NCBI GenBank assembly: GCA_040383945.1
Contig: JBEICN010000010.1
Location: forward strand, 1 to 26,115
Direction of reading: 5' to 3'
Source of the DNA: CAIVSN01 sp040383945
GTDB lineage: Bacteria; Patescibacteriota; Gracilibacteria; BD1-5; UBA2023
DNA: 26,115 bases
The notes beneath the pieces were generated by a model, which did no database searches, was not told the DNA's origin, and saw nothing but the letters and a program-made list of their open reading frames with translations. Positions 1 to 8,182 of the stretch are shown piece by piece; within the stretch, counting starts at the first letter, position 1; each line of letters begins with the position of its first letter. The translations under genes and the position numbers were made by a program.

Positions 1-57
1 ATTTCCATCTATGCACAAAATGTATTCTACCAGCTACGTGATTGTAGGTGAAATTGT

Positions 58-85
58 TTGACAAATTAAGTTTTATATATAGAAA
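58..85 (+). promoter_or_regulatory. Candidate promoter of first tandem cassette
   Basis: TTGACA lies at 58-63 and a weak -10 (TAGAAA, 80-85) follows after 16 nt. It aligns base for base with a better promoter (TTGACA, 16 nt, TATAAC) in front of the second cassette, which is the main reason to believe it. A leader of about 75 nt containing GGACACACGGAAGC follows and is also conserved in the second cassette. Confidence 0.5.
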
Positions 86-159
86 ATGTTTGGACACACG
101 GAAGCTTTTTGGTTTCTCGTGAGAGTCTATTGTTCATTAAAACTGAAAGGAAACTTGTG

Positions 160-1125
160 ATGGCCCAACAACTCGGGATCGCGCAAGCACCAGCCACGCC
201 TGGACAAATCAACGAGGTCATTCATCTTTTGCAAATATCACTACCTTCGCCGGGGCAACTTCGAGAAATAGCGATTCGTTGCTGTTCTGACAAGGTGAGC
301 GCTCAATTGCTCATTGAGCGTGCTGGAGAGTTGAAATCGATAAGGAGGCAATTATTCGATCTGGCAAGAGAACTCTCCAGTTCTCCACTGCATGCTGAAC
401 AAGTGACAAAGTCGAACTTCGGCTACTCGGGAGGATACAGTAACGCTCGACCTGCCCATGAGCAAATTACTATTCTCAAGAGTCACAGTTGGGGCAGAGA
501 AGTAGACTGGACTCTGAATGAATTGCAACAGCAACTCCTCAGAAAACCAGCACCTCTCTGCTCAGAAGGGTACTTTGTCGCCGTTTTCCATGAATCCATG
601 GTCACCGACCACGAAAAACACCCTGACGTCGACCAGTCTATTCCACTCACACTCGCGCTCAATGCTCTCAGTAAGCAGCGGGGGGGTCGTCTGGTAAATA
701 ACTGCGAAAGCGAGCTCGGAGCCACGTACTACCACAGAAGCTCGAGGTCGGCGGAGAAAATGCAAGAACTCTGGGAGTCCCAAGGAAGACCCTCTGGGGT
801 CATCCTTGTTCCAGCTCAGCTCGGCATCGAGCACCGAGGCAAGAGCGTCCTACGCTCCCGTGTGTTAATCCGTGGTTCCGAGTTCCCACTCGACGGTCCG
901 GAGGTGGTCATGATGTTGCTGACACATCCGGATCGCATGTGTTGCGACGGGGACTTGTGGCTCGATTTACCGGCTAGTGAGTATTCCCCTAGTGGTAATG
1001 GTGTCTTCGACCACGCTCTCGCCCTGCAATTCATTGACCATCAAGTCCATCTTGATGTTCGCACTTATGGTGTAGAGAGTGGCGACTACGGTTCAGCCTC
1101 AGGGTTCCTTCCAGATTCAAATTGA
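160..1125 (+). CDS. Unknown protein, first of two tandem paralogues
   Basis: I do not recognise the family. The protein is 321 aa and soluble, with no signal peptide or membrane segment. The start is the ATG at 160, with AAAGGA at 146-151 placed 8 nt upstream; a longer reading from TTG at 109 lacks this support. The C-terminal two thirds closely matches the next gene: shared blocks include GYxxxxxxARP, WGRxxDW, SEGYFVxVFHExMV, PAQLGIEHRGKSVLRSRV and RGSEFPLD. No in-frame TGA occurs among roughly 30 glycines, unlike the genes further right. The frame meets TGA at 1123-1125. Under code 25 it would continue to a TAG at 1249-1251, straight through the terminator hairpin, so I end it at TGA but flag the conflict. 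The real product could therefore carry about 42 extra residues. Confidence 0.7.
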   Translation: MAQQLGIAQAPATPGQINEVIHLLQISLPSPGQLREIAIRCCSDKVSAQLLIERAGELKSIRRQLFDLARELSSSPLHAEQVTKSNFGYSGGYSNARPAHEQITILKSHSWGREVDWTLNELQQQLLRKPAPLCSEGYFVAVFHESMVTDHEKHPDVDQSIPLTLALNALSKQRGGRLVNNCESELGATYYHRSSRSAEKMQELWESQGRPSGVILVPAQLGIEHRGKSVLRSRVLIRGSEFPLDGPEVVMMLLTHPDRMCCDGDLWLDLPASEYSPSGNGVFDHALALQFIDHQVHLDVRTYGVESGDYGSASGFLPDSN

Positions 1126-1186
1126 TTCTTTACTTCGCACGCTCGATGCTCTCCGCATTCTAGCATTGCTGAATTCATTGGATCGC

Positions 1187-1216
1187 AAAGTGTACGCTTC
1201 GGCGTACACTTTTTTT
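1187..1216 (+). terminator. UUCG-loop intrinsic terminator
   Basis: A perfect 11-bp stem (AAAGTGTACGC / GCGTACACTTT) closes a TTCG tetraloop at 1198-1201 and runs into seven T. This is a textbook rho-independent terminator 61 nt after the TGA of the upstream gene. Confidence 0.9.
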
Positions 1217-1283
1217 GCTTTCTTAAGATCTCGAGTAATTTTTCAACGTAGGAAGTATTGGTAGGTGTGTAGGATCGACTACT

Positions 1284-1311
1284 TTGACAAGTTGCCATAT
1301 TTGGATATAAC
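1284..1311 (+). promoter_or_regulatory. Candidate sigma-70-type promoter of second cassette
   Basis: TTGACA at 1284-1289 and TATAAC at 1306-1311 are separated by 16 nt. The leader that follows (GGACACATGGAGGC, then GGCTTCTCGTG) repeats the leader of the first cassette. Confidence 0.6.
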
Positions 1312-1389
1312 TTCTGCGGACACATGGAGGCTATTTTGGCTTCTCGTGCATGTCCAATGTTGATTAACTTACAGTGAAGGAGAACGACG

Positions 1390-2328
1390 ATGACCTCACG
1401 GATCACGTCAGGACAGGAAGCGCAAATTCGCACGTTTGCGGAAGTAGCCGTGCGTAAAGCGGTTCAGGAGACTTTAGTTTCTATGAATCTTTCTCTTGAA
1501 GAAGCCCAGCGCGTGATCGAGCGTGGCGGAATTTTCCAGAGTTACTTAGCGGAGGCAGTGAACATCGCTTTGACGAGCTTGCAGATTTCTGATCTCTACT
1601 CCGACCAAGTCGTGGAGTCGAGCTACGGATACCTCTCGGGGTACCACAAGGCTCGTCCTGTGAGCTTGCAGATCGCCACCCTCCAACAATATGACTGGGG
1701 TCGAAAAATAGACTGGAGACTGAACAATGCGCAACTCCAGCTTCTCAGACGATCTCCGCCTCTTGGCTCGGAAGGGTACTTTGTCGTCGTGTTCCATGAA
1801 ACCATGGTTATGCACTACGAGAGAAACCCTGGTGTCGATCAGTCTGGTGCGGTTACCTTGGCCTTGAATGCTTTGAACAAACAACGCAATTACAGTCTCA
1901 GCAATCTCTGTGAAGAGCGGCTTGGACCGACATACTACCGCAGAAACAAGCGTTCGGCTGAAATGATGCGCAAGCTCTGGGAATTCCAAGACTGCCCTAT
2001 CGGGGTTATTCTCATCCCCGCGCAACTCGGGATCGAACATCGTGGGAAGAGTGTTCTTCGCAGCCGAGTGGTGATGCGTGGTTCCGAGTTCCCACTCGAT
2101 GCCTACGAGATCATTCAGATGGTGCTGACTCACGAGCACCGTCTCAAACACTGCGATGACCTTTGGCTTGACTTACCCGGTTCGGAATATTCGGCTATTG
2201 CAAGTAGTGTTTTTGACGGCGACAGCGCTTTGGCTTTGAAGTTTATTGACGACAGGCCCAAGTTCGGTTGTTTTGGTGTCAGCAGTGCGCTTGACGGATC
2301 AGGCTCAGCTACCGGGTTCCTTCTGTAG
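1390..2328 (+). CDS. Unknown protein, second of two tandem paralogues
   Basis: A 312-aa soluble protein, paralogous to the preceding gene and likewise of unknown family. The ATG at 1390 has AAGGAG at 1377-1382 with 7-nt spacing, a strong ribosome binding site. The N-terminal 80 residues differ most between the copies, while the C-terminal part shares blocks such as WGRKIDW, SEGYFVVVFHE, NALNKQR and the whole PAQLGIEHRGKSVLRSRV stretch. This suggests a conserved C-terminal domain with a variable N-terminal helical part. It ends in TAG, has no in-frame TGA among about 28 glycines, and is followed by its own hairpin. GC content is visibly higher than in the hsd region. Confidence 0.75.
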   Translation: MTSRITSGQEAQIRTFAEVAVRKAVQETLVSMNLSLEEAQRVIERGGIFQSYLAEAVNIALTSLQISDLYSDQVVESSYGYLSGYHKARPVSLQIATLQQYDWGRKIDWRLNNAQLQLLRRSPPLGSEGYFVVVFHETMVMHYERNPGVDQSGAVTLALNALNKQRNYSLSNLCEERLGPTYYRRNKRSAEMMRKLWEFQDCPIGVILIPAQLGIEHRGKSVLRSRVVMRGSEFPLDAYEIIQMVLTHEHRLKHCDDLWLDLPGSEYSAIASSVFDGDSALALKFIDDRPKFGCFGVSSALDGSGSATGFLL

Positions 2329-2397
2329 CGAATTGATTCCTGACTTCGCTTGCCCGATGCTTCCGGCATTCTAGCGCTGTCGAATTCATCGGATCAC

Positions 2398-2429
2398 AAA
2401 AGTGTACGCTTCGTCGTACACTTTTTTTT
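2398..2429 (+). terminator. Intrinsic terminator, possibly bidirectional
   Basis: Stem AAAAGTGTACG / CGTACACTTTT with a CTTCGT loop is followed by eight T. It is the paralogue of the 1187-1216 hairpin. On the minus strand the stem is followed by only four T, so it may weakly terminate the convergent 2458-2970 gene as well. Confidence 0.85.
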
Positions 2430-2457
2430 ATGCTAGAAATTTCCGAGTTCTGAGGTA

Positions 2458-2970
2458 TTACGAACGAAGCGTCCAAAATGTACCGCCATTGGCATCAGTC
2501 TTGAAGTCAAGCGTCTTGGAAGCCTTATTTCCTTCAGGTAGTAGAAAATCCCATTGCTCCGACCAGCCAGAAGGTGTTATTTCTGAAACAATACTGGTTT
2601 CTGCGAGTACCGCACCTTCTCCGGCAAAACCAGATACCGCTGGGAAAACATCATTGAATAGATGAAAATCAACATTTGAGGATCCAGGATACATGACCTG
2701 AAAATTCATATTTTCTGCTGTCAACACTACCAGACCGGTATATGCCATATTGATGGAGTTCCTCGTAGTATCAAAACGGACCATGGCATACGCGTTGCCG
2801 GCACCATCACTTCCGATAGGGTAGATGAGAGTTGGGAGAATGTTATAATCTCCTTGAAATGCTATACCGATAGAGGTATCATAGCTGTAGATATTTTGGA
2901 ATACGTGCTGCATAAACCCTTGATTGGCCAACACTTCTTGCACGGTAGCGACGATTTGATCGTTTTGCAT
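2458..2970 (-). CDS. Unknown 170-aa protein
   Basis: I do not recognise this protein. It is an open frame of 170 codons ending in TAA, convergent with the tandem cassettes. It has no obvious signal peptide or membrane helix. It is rich in aromatic, Gly, Ser and Asn residues with alternating hydrophobic stretches, consistent with a beta-rich fold. None of its roughly 14 glycines is TGA. No Shine-Dalgarno is visible before the ATG, so the start is uncertain. It has no close partner gene, the next minus-strand gene upstream being the distant proS. Confidence 0.55.
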   Translation of the reverse strand: MQNDQIVATVQEVLANQGFMQHVFQNIYSYDTSIGIAFQGDYNILPTLIYPIGSDGAGNAYAMVRFDTTRNSINMAYTGLVVLTAENMNFQVMYPGSSNVDFHLFNDVFPAVSGFAGEGAVLAETSIVSEITPSGWSEQWDFLLPEGNKASKTLDFKTDANGGTFWTLRS

Positions 2971-3361
2971 AAATTTATGAATTATGGGCTGAAAATCTTA
3001 TTTTTTCACTTTTTTAACACTTCACAAGGAAAAGTCTAGCATGGTAAAAGCCAGAAGTCAAAAAAAGAATTTTGGGTGATCTATCTTGTACACAAGTTTT
3101 CGTTATTAAAACTCCCACTGTGTATTTTTCTCCTCAGAATAAAAGTAAAACTTTGTAAATTACTTGAAAATTCAAGTAGACTCGGCTGCATGCTCAAATT
3201 TCTTCGAACTGGGTCAGTTGTAGTACACATCTATCGTTCATTACTCTATATCACATACAATCAGCCTATACTGAAATGTCCATATTTTTCACACTAAGTC
3301 GTCCTACATGCTCGACAAATAGCCTCTAGTTTGAGTGCAAAAGGGCTTACAATTTGAAGTC
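2971..3361. other. Intergenic, AT-rich, no gene seen
   Basis: About 390 nt between the unknown 170-aa gene and the end of proS. The open frames here are short, unlike known proteins and without ribosome binding sites. I found no tRNA-like cloverleaf, strong hairpin with a T-run, or repeat. Confidence 0.5.
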
Positions 3362-4597
3362 CTACGAGTTTCAAAGTTTTATAATTTTTACACTATCTGA
3401 TCCGCGGGGCTTATACTCGTATCCCCCTGCTTCGAGTGTTTTTTGTGATATGACGATTCGATGAGGTATGCCGAGTAGATCTGCATCTGTTGCTTTTGCT
3501 CAAAATGACGTAGACATACGGTCGTCTATGAGCACGCTCGCACCAGCTGATTCGAGTTTCTTTGCGAGCTCCATCGCCTGGTCTAGCATTTCCGGAAATG
3601 AGATAATGTAGTGACTATATGGTGCTATACTTTCTGGCCAAACTAGACCCTTTTCGTCAGCAAAACATTCGGCTATTACTCCGAGAATTCGAGAAATTCC
3701 TATGCCATAACATCCCATATATACCTTCTGAAGATTACCTTCAGTATCCGTATGCTTCACTCCAAAAGCATCAGTAAACCGTGTTCCGAGCTTGAAGATA
3801 TTTCCAGTTTCACTTACAACCCGCTCTGAATATTTTGTGTTACCACACTTTATACAGTTGAACCCTCCAGCTTCTAGGATTTCTGTATTGTGGGCTTGGT
3901 TGCAGTTTGTGCATACATGGATCACATCTTCCCCGATGTTCAACTCTGTTTGAAACTCGTAACTGTATTTGGAAAAATCTCAACCAGAGGCAAATGTATA
4001 GTGAGTGATATGCCCTAGACCGAGACGTTCAAAAATACGAACGTAGGCCTCTCGTACGGTTTCAAAATATTCGTCGAGCGCTGACTCTGTCGAGTGAAAG
4101 CTATAGAGATCTTTCATGAGAAACTCACGCCCACGGAGCACTCCAGACTTTGCACGTTTTTCATTACGAAACTTATTTTGAAATTGGTAAACTGCACAGT
4201 GGTCCAGATCCTTGTACGACTGAATGAACTCCTTCATAAGTGGTGTAACAATTTCCTCATGCGTAGGATTGAGCGCATATTCCCGAGCTTCGTTCCCTTC
4301 AGACCCAGGAAGCTTGAAAAGCACATCAATCTCATTCCATCGATCCGTTTGCATCCAATGTTCTTTGGAGCCTAAAGCTGGCATGGATATTTCTATTCCA
4401 CCAATCGCATCGAGCTCTTCGCGCACGATTGTCATAATATGATCGAGTGTTCGCTTCGCCATATGGAGATATGTGTAAGCTCCCGCAAATTCTCGACGAA
4501 TGAAACCAGCTTGCACAAGCAGTGCTGTGCCTCGGTTTTCAGTCGCTGAAGGAGGATTTTTGAGAGTGGAGAATGGATATCTGGAAAGTCGGAGCAT
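3362..4597 (-). CDS. proS: Prolyl-tRNA synthetase, short form (UGA=Gly)
   Basis: Charges tRNA-Pro with proline in the cytoplasm. The 411-aa product has class II synthetase signatures: the LNPTHEE block, motif 2 as FRNEKRAKSGVLRGREF followed by MKD, then EFQ, a CxxC-type zinc-like segment (CTNC, CIKC), GCYGIGISR, and a C-terminal anticodon-binding part. Three in-frame TGA codons are read as Gly: at 3980-3982 (FASG-G-DFSKYSYEFQ), after RMSTSF (G-AKATDADLLGIP), and four codons from the end. The family has Gly at the first two, so these are not frameshifts. At 411 aa it lacks room for the INS editing domain of the usual ~570-aa bacterial enzyme, resembling the short alphaproteobacterial or mitochondrial type. 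The gene stands alone. Confidence 0.95.
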
Positions 4598-5122
4598 AGA
4601 AGTAGCACAAGATTATCGTCATATAATGTATACAGGAGTACACAAAGTACAATAGATAGCACACCCTTTATTATATAGTGTATTCCAAATACAGGAGATA
4701 ATTTCACCTATGGTCGAGATACGCATGAGTTTATGTAGCTGATTGCTAGCGTCTTCGTATGCCTATTTTGTTCCCTCGTTTTCTATATTTCTATGATTCC
4801 TCCCTATAATCTATAAACTTCTTGAGTCTGTCATAAATCTGAAAAAATAGAAATTGTATATTTGGAAAATTTTGCATAAAAATTATCGATAGGATATTTT
4901 CAAATATTTTTGTTCCTATACCACTATAGTTATTTGGACGTACTGGAGGTAGTATAGTATATCAAAGCGAGTACACCAGTTACGCTGATCAGTCGGGACA
5001 CAAATGGAAGCATGAGGTTTCACGCACTAGCTTTCAGGATGATTATCACTATAATATCCTCACCTAACAACAACATTTTATAAGCAAAGCTTGACGAGTA
5101 GTCCGTTCATTACCATTTTTTT
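4598..5122. other. Divergent intergenic region, no gene seen
   Basis: About 525 AT-rich nt between the divergent proS and DUF2892 genes, so both promoters should lie here. I see only weak promoter-like pairs, for example TTGCAT at 4872-4877 with TATTTT at 4895-4900, and no convincing hairpin, riboswitch, tRNA or repeat. Short frames do not resemble known proteins. Confidence 0.5.
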
Positions 5123-5986
5123 ATGAAAAATATACTCAGAAAGATTGGTACGCTAGCTCCTTTGTTTGTTCTCATACTTGCTAGTCCTGTGCTCGCTCAT
5201 CAACCGAGAATCACAGAAAATGTCATCACAAATGTTGTAGATCCCGAAGTCTCCAAGGCATACTATGCCCAATTATCCAATGAGCCACAGATGTACGTTA
5301 TCCATGCAACAGGATCGTTCAATCTCTATGTCAATATCTTGATTCCAGACATCCAATGATCACCCAAAGATGTACAAGCTACCATCTTCAAGGACGGTGA
5401 CTTTGCCCATCCGATAGCAACGCTAGGTGGCTCAAAAGCGCAGTGGGAATATTTCTTTGAACCATTTGGGTATGATGCGTACTGGCAATGACCCGAATAT
5501 CGATCAAGAGCGGGTTCTTGAGTCTATCAAATTCAAGTATCGAGTCCGTTCAACACGAGCAAGTACGCTCTTGCGGTAGGGGAGATTGAGCGTTTTGATT
5601 TTGATGAAACCATCAATGCTCTCGCGCTTATACCAAAACTCAAGCGTGATTTTTTTGATGAATCTCCCATGAATTTTATATTTTCTCCGTTTGGTTGGTG
5701 AATTATAGCAATCCTCTTCATTTGTGCTTTTGTTTTTGGCACATTATTGCGTCTTTTTTTGCGCAAAATTCTTCACCAAACGATCTTAGTAAAAGACAAA
5801 AATATCGGTGATTTCGATCGTTGGATGAGATTCATCTTGTCTATGTTGCTTCTTCTTATCGCTATTTCTACTTCGTGGAACCTGTGGCTTATTTTTGCAT
5901 CTGGATTTTGTTTTTTTGAAGCGGTTTTTGGCTGGTGTCCGATATATATGATTTTTGGGAAGAATTCTTGTAAGACGAGTACCTAG
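5123..5986 (+). CDS. Secreted/membrane protein with C-terminal DUF2892 (UGA=Gly)
   Basis: A 287-aa protein with four in-frame TGA read as Gly. Order of parts: an N-terminal signal peptide (residues 1-25, ending SPVLAHQ), an extracytoplasmic, probably beta-rich region to about residue 185, a membrane helix near 193-210, a short cytoplasmic loop, then a DUF2892/YgaP-type two-helix module (DRWMRFILS, then FGWCPIYMIFGKNSC). The DUF2892 ending with CPxYxxxGxxxC is characteristic. DUF2892 usually stands alone or is fused to rhodanese, and its function is not established. The extracytoplasmic domain is unrecognised. It is the only plus-strand gene in this stretch, with no operon partner. Confidence 0.8.
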
Positions 5987-6126
5987 ACTACAGAAGTATG
6001 AAGGCAATTTTGGGCTTTGCGACCGTTTGTATTGCGTACACTTTTCCACGGTATAAGCATGCGACATGTCTCTTTATTTTGGGAAACCCAAGACTCTACT
6101 CCTCGTAATAATTTTTACGAGATGGT

Positions 6127-6330
6127 TTATCCTATTACGTACTTCTCTGCCTGTTTCCAATATCCAAAAAAAGAAGGAAAATATCCAGAAACTTCTGGTA
6201 CCATATATGGATATGTTGTCTTGGTGACGCCAGAAATCTGTCGGTAGAGTACATGGTCAATGAGAAATATTTCTTCCTGAGAAATCTTGCGAAACTCATC
6301 TCGAAGCGTTTCGATTTCTCCTACATACAT
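6127..6330 (-). CDS. Small hypothetical protein downstream of photolyase cluster
   Basis: A 67-codon frame ending in TAA, starting 30 nt after the stop of the FAD-domain photolyase homologue and so possibly the last gene of that cluster. The N-terminal half is predicted helical and charged; the rest is rich in Tyr, Pro and Gly. It has no in-frame TGA and no recognised family, and an opposing plus-strand frame covers the same bases. It could be non-coding. Confidence 0.3.
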   Translation of the reverse strand: MYVGEIETLRDEFRKISQEEIFLIDHVLYRQISGVTKTTYPYMVPEVSGYFPSFFGYWKQAEKYVIG

Positions 6331-6360
6331 CTGAATTCCAGAAATAGTATTTTTAGCTAA

Positions 6361-7254
6361 TTATACTATAAAATCTATAACCTTTGCATCTACTGGAAAA
6401 CTCTGGAAATGCGAGGGGGAGAGGACGAGGATTCGGTTCGCATGGATTTCATTTTTCCAATCCGGATTGAGCGAGTAGTTGGTATAGATACAGAGTGGCT
6501 TATGAGCATCTAGTATGCAGAAATCACTTTGAGGAAGCTCCGTGTGCAAGCTCAGTTTGGTTGATTCGCGCAGGGGTTCGGGAACTTTGGCGTTCCAGAT
6601 TTCTTCATATGAATGATCCAGGAAGGTTTTTCTTTGTGTCGACCCCGTATATTGATTGATATTCGTTTGGATGGTAATGTATTTCTTTGAAGAAAAAGCA
6701 CCAGCATTCCATTGCCAACTGCATATATTGGAGGCAAGATCTCCATCGAGTAAATGATAGTACATCCATTGGCTCGGAGTACTCCAGTGAGCTCCGCTCA
6801 TATTACAAATCGTGCCAGCAACATACATGCGGAGATGATTGTGCATATAACCAGTTTGGTAGAGGGATTTGATTCCCAGATCCAAGGCTTCGATGCCGGT
6901 GTTTGCCTCGAGAAAGGCTCGTGGCATATCATGCGTAAGCACCGACTCTTGGTCAAAGCGAATATCTTGCAGGAGTTTTTCTGTACCAATTGCCTCCCAA
7001 ACACGAAGAAAATACTCTCGCCAAGCGAGTTCTTTGAGAAATTGCTCGATCTGATTGGGTTGATACCCGCGCGCGAGTACGCGGTCCCGAACGGCTTTGA
7101 TAGTAATAACTCCTCTTGATATATAGGGAGAGAGCATCGTAATATGACCCGTCAAATAATTGCGATCGCGACCATAGGCTATCGGGTCTATGGCATCGAT
7201 TCGAGCTTCTATGCTCGCCATATCAGTAGGAAAACTATATGCAGGAATTTTCAT
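6361..7254 (-). CDS. Antenna-less photolyase/cryptochrome FAD-domain protein
   Basis: A 297-aa protein carrying only the helical FAD-binding domain of the photolyase/cryptochrome family. Visible signatures are WREYFLRVWEAIG, TGYMHNHLRMYVAG, DGDLASNICSWQWNAG and a C-terminal TFLDHSYEEIW. The N-terminal alpha/beta antenna-chromophore domain is absent; the protein starts directly in the FAD domain. Known relatives are light-dependent or photolyase-like flavoproteins, often found beside a complete photolyase. Here its ATG lies 2 nt after the stop of the 111-aa gene, so the two are translationally coupled. No TGA-Gly among about 13 glycines. Whether it repairs DNA or acts in signalling cannot be told from sequence. 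Confidence 0.85.
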   Translation of the reverse strand: MKIPAYSFPTDMASIEARIDAIDPIAYGRDRNYLTGHITMLSPYISRGVITIKAVRDRVLARGYQPNQIEQFLKELAWREYFLRVWEAIGTEKLLQDIRFDQESVLTHDMPRAFLEANTGIEALDLGIKSLYQTGYMHNHLRMYVAGTICNMSGAHWSTPSQWMYYHLLDGDLASNICSWQWNAGAFSSKKYITIQTNINQYTGSTQRKTFLDHSYEEIWNAKVPEPLRESTKLSLHTELPQSDFCILDAHKPLCIYTNYSLNPDWKNEIHANRILVLSPSHFQSFPVDAKVIDFIV

Positions 7255-7256
7255 AA

Positions 7257-7592
7257 TTATTTTGAGTCTATGAGGCGCTTGATGTAAGCTTTGGCTTCGG
7301 CGAGTTCGCCTTCAAAGATGATCTTCCCATTGGAGGTTACTACACCCGTGCCTCTATTTTTCTGAAGTACGAGGCAGTCGGTATCTTTTGACTTCGCGAC
7401 GAGCATCCAGAGATTTTCTAGATTGACTCGGTCGGTAATATCTACCACCAGATACCCCCGTCGCAAAGCTCGCTCATACTCACTTCTTTCATATTCGTAG
7501 AGATGATGAGGCACAGCTCGACTTCCCATCCGTATACCGGATTTTTTGCCTTTTGAGAGAGCGTCAATATGTTCGAGTTTGATTTTTGGCAT
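7257..7592 (-). CDS. Unknown 111-aa protein of the photolyase cluster
   Basis: Not recognised. A basic N-terminus is followed by an alternating alpha/beta pattern: LVVDITDRV, LWMLVAKSKDTDCLVLQK, then VVTSNGKIIFEGELAEAKAYIKRLI, which looks like a small compact domain with a beta-hairpin and final helix. It starts 3 nt after the stop of the flavin-reductase-like gene and ends 2 nt before the FAD-domain gene. This packing indicates co-expression with the photolyase homologues. Confidence 0.7.
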   Translation of the reverse strand: MPKIKLEHIDALSKGKKSGIRMGSRAVPHHLYEYERSEYERALRRGYLVVDITDRVNLENLWMLVAKSKDTDCLVLQKNRGTGVVTSNGKIIFEGELAEAKAYIKRLIDSK

Positions 7593-7595
7593 AGA

Positions 7596-8066
7596 CTAAA
7601 GAATTATTTTTTGTTGAATGAGAATATCGGTGGTGAGGAGCTGATCGTGATAACTTTTTGAAGCGATTACTCGACACAGATAGAGTTCGTGATCCCCACC
7701 GTCGTTATGGAGTTTTTCCAAGGCTTCCAATTCTACCCATCCTGCGATACCATCGATGGTATCATCTGGAGCGAGGAGTCATTTTTTTGTCAGATACGCA
7801 GTTTTGTTATAATCTTTTCCAGATTTTTTTCCAAGAATTCTTACGAGAGCTGCATGACTCGGTGAGAGAAGTTGGAGTATGCCATGGGATAGCTTTTGCC
7901 AGTTTTTTAGTGACTGAGTACCGGAGTAGAGAGCAATCACATAGTACTTGGGGTGCATGCTTACGGGTATCACATAGGACATGATATTATAATTTGTTTT
8001 CCCTCCAGCATCTCGTGTCAGTAGGGAATATATTGGATATGAGGGGAGATTCCAAGGCTTTCGCAT
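7596..8066 (-). CDS. Flavin-reductase-like FMN-binding protein (UGA=Gly)
   Basis: A split-barrel flavin reductase-like protein of the kind found beside bacterial photolyases. It begins RKPWNLPSYPIYSLLT and has SYVIPVSMHPKYYVIALY, LLSPSHAALVRILGKKSG, one TGA read as Gly (KK-G-LLAPDD), and GDHELYLCRVI. It probably binds FMN/FAD and may supply reduced flavin to the photolyases; that role is inferred. I chose the ATG at 8066 because the family normally starts there and a good promoter lies just upstream. An in-frame ATG at 8159 would add 31 residues unlike the family. The stop is TAG at 7596-7598. Confidence 0.8.
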
Positions 8067-8082
8067 ATAGGTCTGTTTTATG

Positions 8083-8111
8083 AATATATTTCTACTGTGC
8101 CTATGAGTCAA
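8083..8111 (-). promoter_or_regulatory. Candidate promoter for flavin-reductase-like gene
   Basis: On the minus strand TTGACT (8106-8111) and TATATT (8083-8088) are separated by exactly 17 nt. The predicted start of transcription is only about 10 nt before the ATG at 8066, giving a very short leader. It would let the three downstream genes be expressed apart from the full-length photolyase gene. Confidence 0.5.
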
Positions 8112-8182
8112 GCAATCAGTTTTTTGTGTAGAGTGCTCGTGTAATTGCACTTGTGCCATGTGTGGAACATGTTTCTGTACTC

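Larger units (their letters stand above)
58..2429 (+). repeat. Tandem duplication of a complete transcription unit
   Basis: Units 58-1216 and 1284-2429 have the same order: TTGACA promoter, leader with GGACACA(C/T)GGA(A/G)GC, ribosome binding site, paralogous gene, about 60-70 nt of conserved 3' sequence (including AATTGATTC and GCATTCTAGC), and GTGTACG hairpin. The duplication therefore copied the whole unit and not only the coding part. Confidence 0.75.

Noticed and set aside
1546..2151. 201-codon minus-strand frame opposite the second cassette gene
   Set aside because: Shadow of the conserved plus-strand gene, whose paralogue conservation is in the plus frame.
4872..4900. TTGCAT/TATTTT promoter-like pair
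   Set aside because: Both boxes are weak in very AT-rich sequence and lie over 200 nt from the nearest start codon.
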